Below, in pieces: positions 6,425-7,921 of a stretch of 7,921 nt of DNA. Numbering within the stretch: position 1 is the stretch's first letter; every line of letters begins with the position of its first letter. The notes beneath the pieces were generated by a model. That model saw nothing but the letters and a program-made list of their open reading frames with translations, had not been told where the DNA came from and did not search any database. The translations under genes and the position numbers were made by a program. The stretch comes from an uncultured Gammaproteobacteria bacterium (GTDB taxonomy: Bacteria; Pseudomonadota; Gammaproteobacteria; Arenicellales; Poriferihabitantaceae), in assembly GCA_938021685.1 (NCBI GenBank), contig CALIFM010000100.1:1-7921 (forward strand). The letters are read 5' to 3'.

Positions 6425-7900
6425 CTATTTTTTCACCTTGTTAAAAATCAGTTTGGCTAGCTCCATCTTTTCACTTTGCATATTTTCATTTAAATATTGG
6501 CCAAAGCTGATCGCAGCAGGGGCAGGTTTGAGCTGCCCACGTTGCTTTAATGTCTTTTGCACAGCGCGACCTAAAGCGTCAAAGATTAAGCCATAAGCAA
6601 AGGCGTGTGTTAAACCGCCCGTTACGGTGCCAATGCCAGGGAAAGCCTTCATGGCGTTGCCTGCTACGGCAAGCAAAATGGGGGCTGATTTTTTGATTTG
6701 TCCTTGGCTAAAATCAAAAAATTGGTCGATGTCTAAATCGCGTACCGAGGCATCATGTAGTTTACACAAATCTTTTACCATGGCGGTGCCGACCAAGCCT
6801 TGAATGACAAGATCACTTCCTGGACTGACCGAGGCCAGCGCGCCAAATACTGCTTTTTTGGTTGAGCTTTTGATAATTTTTTCGGCTTGTTTGTCGCGAT
6901 GAACAGCGGTGGCATCATCCAGTTTCTGCTGAATCAATACAAATACGCTGGCATCACGCAACTGGCTAAGCTCATCTGCTTGGTCATCAATTTGGTCTTG
7001 CACGGCCTGTGCTAGTGCACCGACTTGCACAGGACGGCTGCGCACTTGTGTATCTTCTTGCCCGTCAGCTTGCAGTACGATTACTTCTTCTTCGCCGCCG
7101 GATTGCACGAATGCTAAAGTCATCTGCTTGTCGTCGCCTAAGTGTTCGAGAAAGCGCTTTTCGAGCTGAGCTTTTTCGTTGTCGCTCAAACGATCGCTTT
7201 TATTGATGCAAATAATTAGTGGCTTTTGATAGGCAATTAAGCTGTTGATGTCATCAAGTTGGCTCCGGCTTAAATCAGAATCGCATACATAAATGACGAT
7301 TTGAGCGCGGCGTGCTTCTTCTTCAATTATTTGCTCTAGTGCGCCGTCGGCTTCGTTGCGTCCGGGCAAATCGCTTAAGATGAGTTCATCCTCAGCAGCG
7401 CTGCGCCAAATATATTGTTTGATCTCTTGGGTAGAGCCTCCGCGCACGTTGATGTCTACTTGTGCATTAGGCAACAGGGCTTTGATTAAAGACGATTTGC
7501 CCGTGCTTATGTCCCCAAATAGAGCAATATAAATGCGCCCAGTGGCTTTGCGTTCATTTAACTCTTGCAATTCATGACGCAAGCCATCGGTACTAATGCC
7601 AATTTCTTCGGCCTCATCCAGCCGCGCTTCTACCGTGCTTTCATCAATTGGTGCAGCAGTTTTAAGCCCGCGTGCGCTGGGATTGCGCAGTAAACGATAA
7701 ATAAGCCACAAGGCAAATAGCACAAAGGCGATAATTAGCGCAGTATAGCCGTAGAGCAGGGGTGCGGGCAGGTTTTGCAAACGCGTCCACACATCCAAAG
7801 CATTTTTGGTGGCGAAAAATACAAACACTAAGAACAGGGTGCTGGCAATTAGTACCAGTAGGGCAAATAATCGGCGTGTTTTCTTACCTAGACCGCTCAT
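6425..7900 (-). CDS. Membrane-anchored GTPase with C-terminal DUF697-like region, first of a tandem pair
   Basis: The function of this 491-residue GTPase is not known. The N-terminus is basic (K6, K7, R9, R10), then hydrophobic helices at about 11-30 and 49-70 form a membrane hairpin, leaving the rest in the cytosol by the positive-inside rule. The G domain has G1 GDISTGKSS at 129-137, a likely G2 Thr at T157, G3 DLPG at 177-180 and G4 NKSD at 233-236; G5 is unclear. A charged insert at about 275-297 matches that of the neighbour. The C-terminal half has a DUF697-like region (about 345-450) with hydrophobic stretches near 350-375 and 405-445. It aligns with the downstream GTPase from G1 to near the C-terminus, so they are paralogues. 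R181 follows DLPG where Ras has its catalytic Gln. The start is uncertain: the frame stays open upstream to the window edge, without another ATG, GTG or TTG, and no Shine-Dalgarno precedes the ATG at 7900. The operon promoter lies outside the window. Confidence 0.85.
   Translation of the reverse strand: MSGLGKKTRRLFALLVLIASTLFLVFVFFATKNALDVWTRLQNLPAPLLYGYTALIIAFVLFALWLIYRLLRNPSARGLKTAAPIDESTVEARLDEAEEIGISTDGLRHELQELNERKATGRIYIALFGDISTGKSSLIKALLPNAQVDINVRGGSTQEIKQYIWRSAAEDELILSDLPGRNEADGALEQIIEEEARRAQIVIYVCDSDLSRSQLDDINSLIAYQKPLIICINKSDRLSDNEKAQLEKRFLEHLGDDKQMTLAFVQSGGEEEVIVLQADGQEDTQVRSRPVQVGALAQAVQDQIDDQADELSQLRDASVFVLIQQKLDDATAVHRDKQAEKIIKSSTKKAVFGALASVSPGSDLVIQGLVGTAMVKDLCKLHDASVRDLDIDQFFDFSQGQIKKSAPILLAVAGNAMKAFPGIGTVTGGLTHAFAYGLIFDALGRAVQKTLKQRGQLKPAPAAISFGQYLNENMQSEKMELAKLIFNKVKK
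6434..6439 (-). promoter_or_regulatory. Ribosome binding site for the downstream GTPase gene
   Basis: On the - strand AAGGTG sits ten bases before the ATG at 6423, inside the last codons of the upstream GTPase gene. It is the clearest Shine-Dalgarno in the window. It supports this start and suggests the second GTPase can also initiate independently of coupling. Confidence 0.55.
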
Positions 7901-7921
7901 TGAGCAAATATGAAAAAGACT

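Noticed and set aside
5080..7900. The GTPase pair as the E. coli YcjX-YcjF stress pair
   Set aside because: In E. coli only YcjF carries the DUF697-type region and YcjX is a different P-loop protein. Here both proteins join a full Era-like G domain to a DUF697-like region, so they are related in one domain only.
5080..7900. The GTPase pair as bacterial dynamin-like proteins
   Set aside because: DLPG and membrane helices recall dynamins, but NKSD, the Era-like G-domain spacing and the DUF697-like C-terminus fit better, and no long coiled-coil stalk is evident.
1..7921. CRISPR arrays, tRNA or rRNA genes, insertion sequences, prophage or defence genes
   Set aside because: No regularly spaced repeats, cloverleaf sequences, transposase motifs or terminal inverted repeats were seen. 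All the coding space is taken by the eight genes described.

Overview
This is a densely packed chromosomal segment of a proteobacterium, with about 95% coding sequence and moderate GC content (mid-to-upper 40s percent by eye). The cdsA-dxr pair, the proteobacterial-style retropepsin and the Dxr, CdsA and Pta sequences point to Gammaproteobacteria or possibly Betaproteobacteria. I cannot name a genus. No RNA genes, insertion sequences, CRISPR arrays or gaps longer than 125 bp were seen.

Block 1 (1-2462, + strand) is a lipid and isoprenoid operon. It holds the 3' part of cdsA (CDP-diacylglycerol synthase), dxr (DXP reductoisomerase, the committed step of the MEP isoprenoid pathway) and a cytosolic glycerophosphodiester phosphodiesterase only 15 bp downstream. 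In most proteobacteria the gene after cdsA-dxr is rseP followed by bamA; here the phosphodiesterase takes that place. The 43-bp cdsA-dxr junction holds a 14-codon ORF that overlaps the cdsA stop and ends two bases before the dxr start, over a weak hairpin followed by six T.

Block 2 (2478-4519) is a divergent pair: pta (phosphate acetyltransferase, - strand, no ackA next to it) and ylqF/rbgA (a circularly permuted ribosome-assembly GTPase, + strand). They share a 125-bp spacer with a plausible sigma70 promoter for pta. An interrupted inverted repeat closes ylqF against the next, convergent block.

Block 3 (4549-7900, - strand) is the least understood part and the best candidate for an undescribed system. 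A gene for a membrane-anchored GTPase (491 aa) is followed one base later by a paralogous GTPase gene (447 aa), then 33 bp later by a small membrane-anchored retropepsin-like protease. Both GTPases carry a C-terminal DUF697/YcjF-like region and share a charged insert after the NKSD motif. They differ in membrane anchor and in the residue after the G3 motif (Ile in one, Arg in the other). The layout suggests a paired-GTPase membrane complex, but its function cannot be read from sequence alone.
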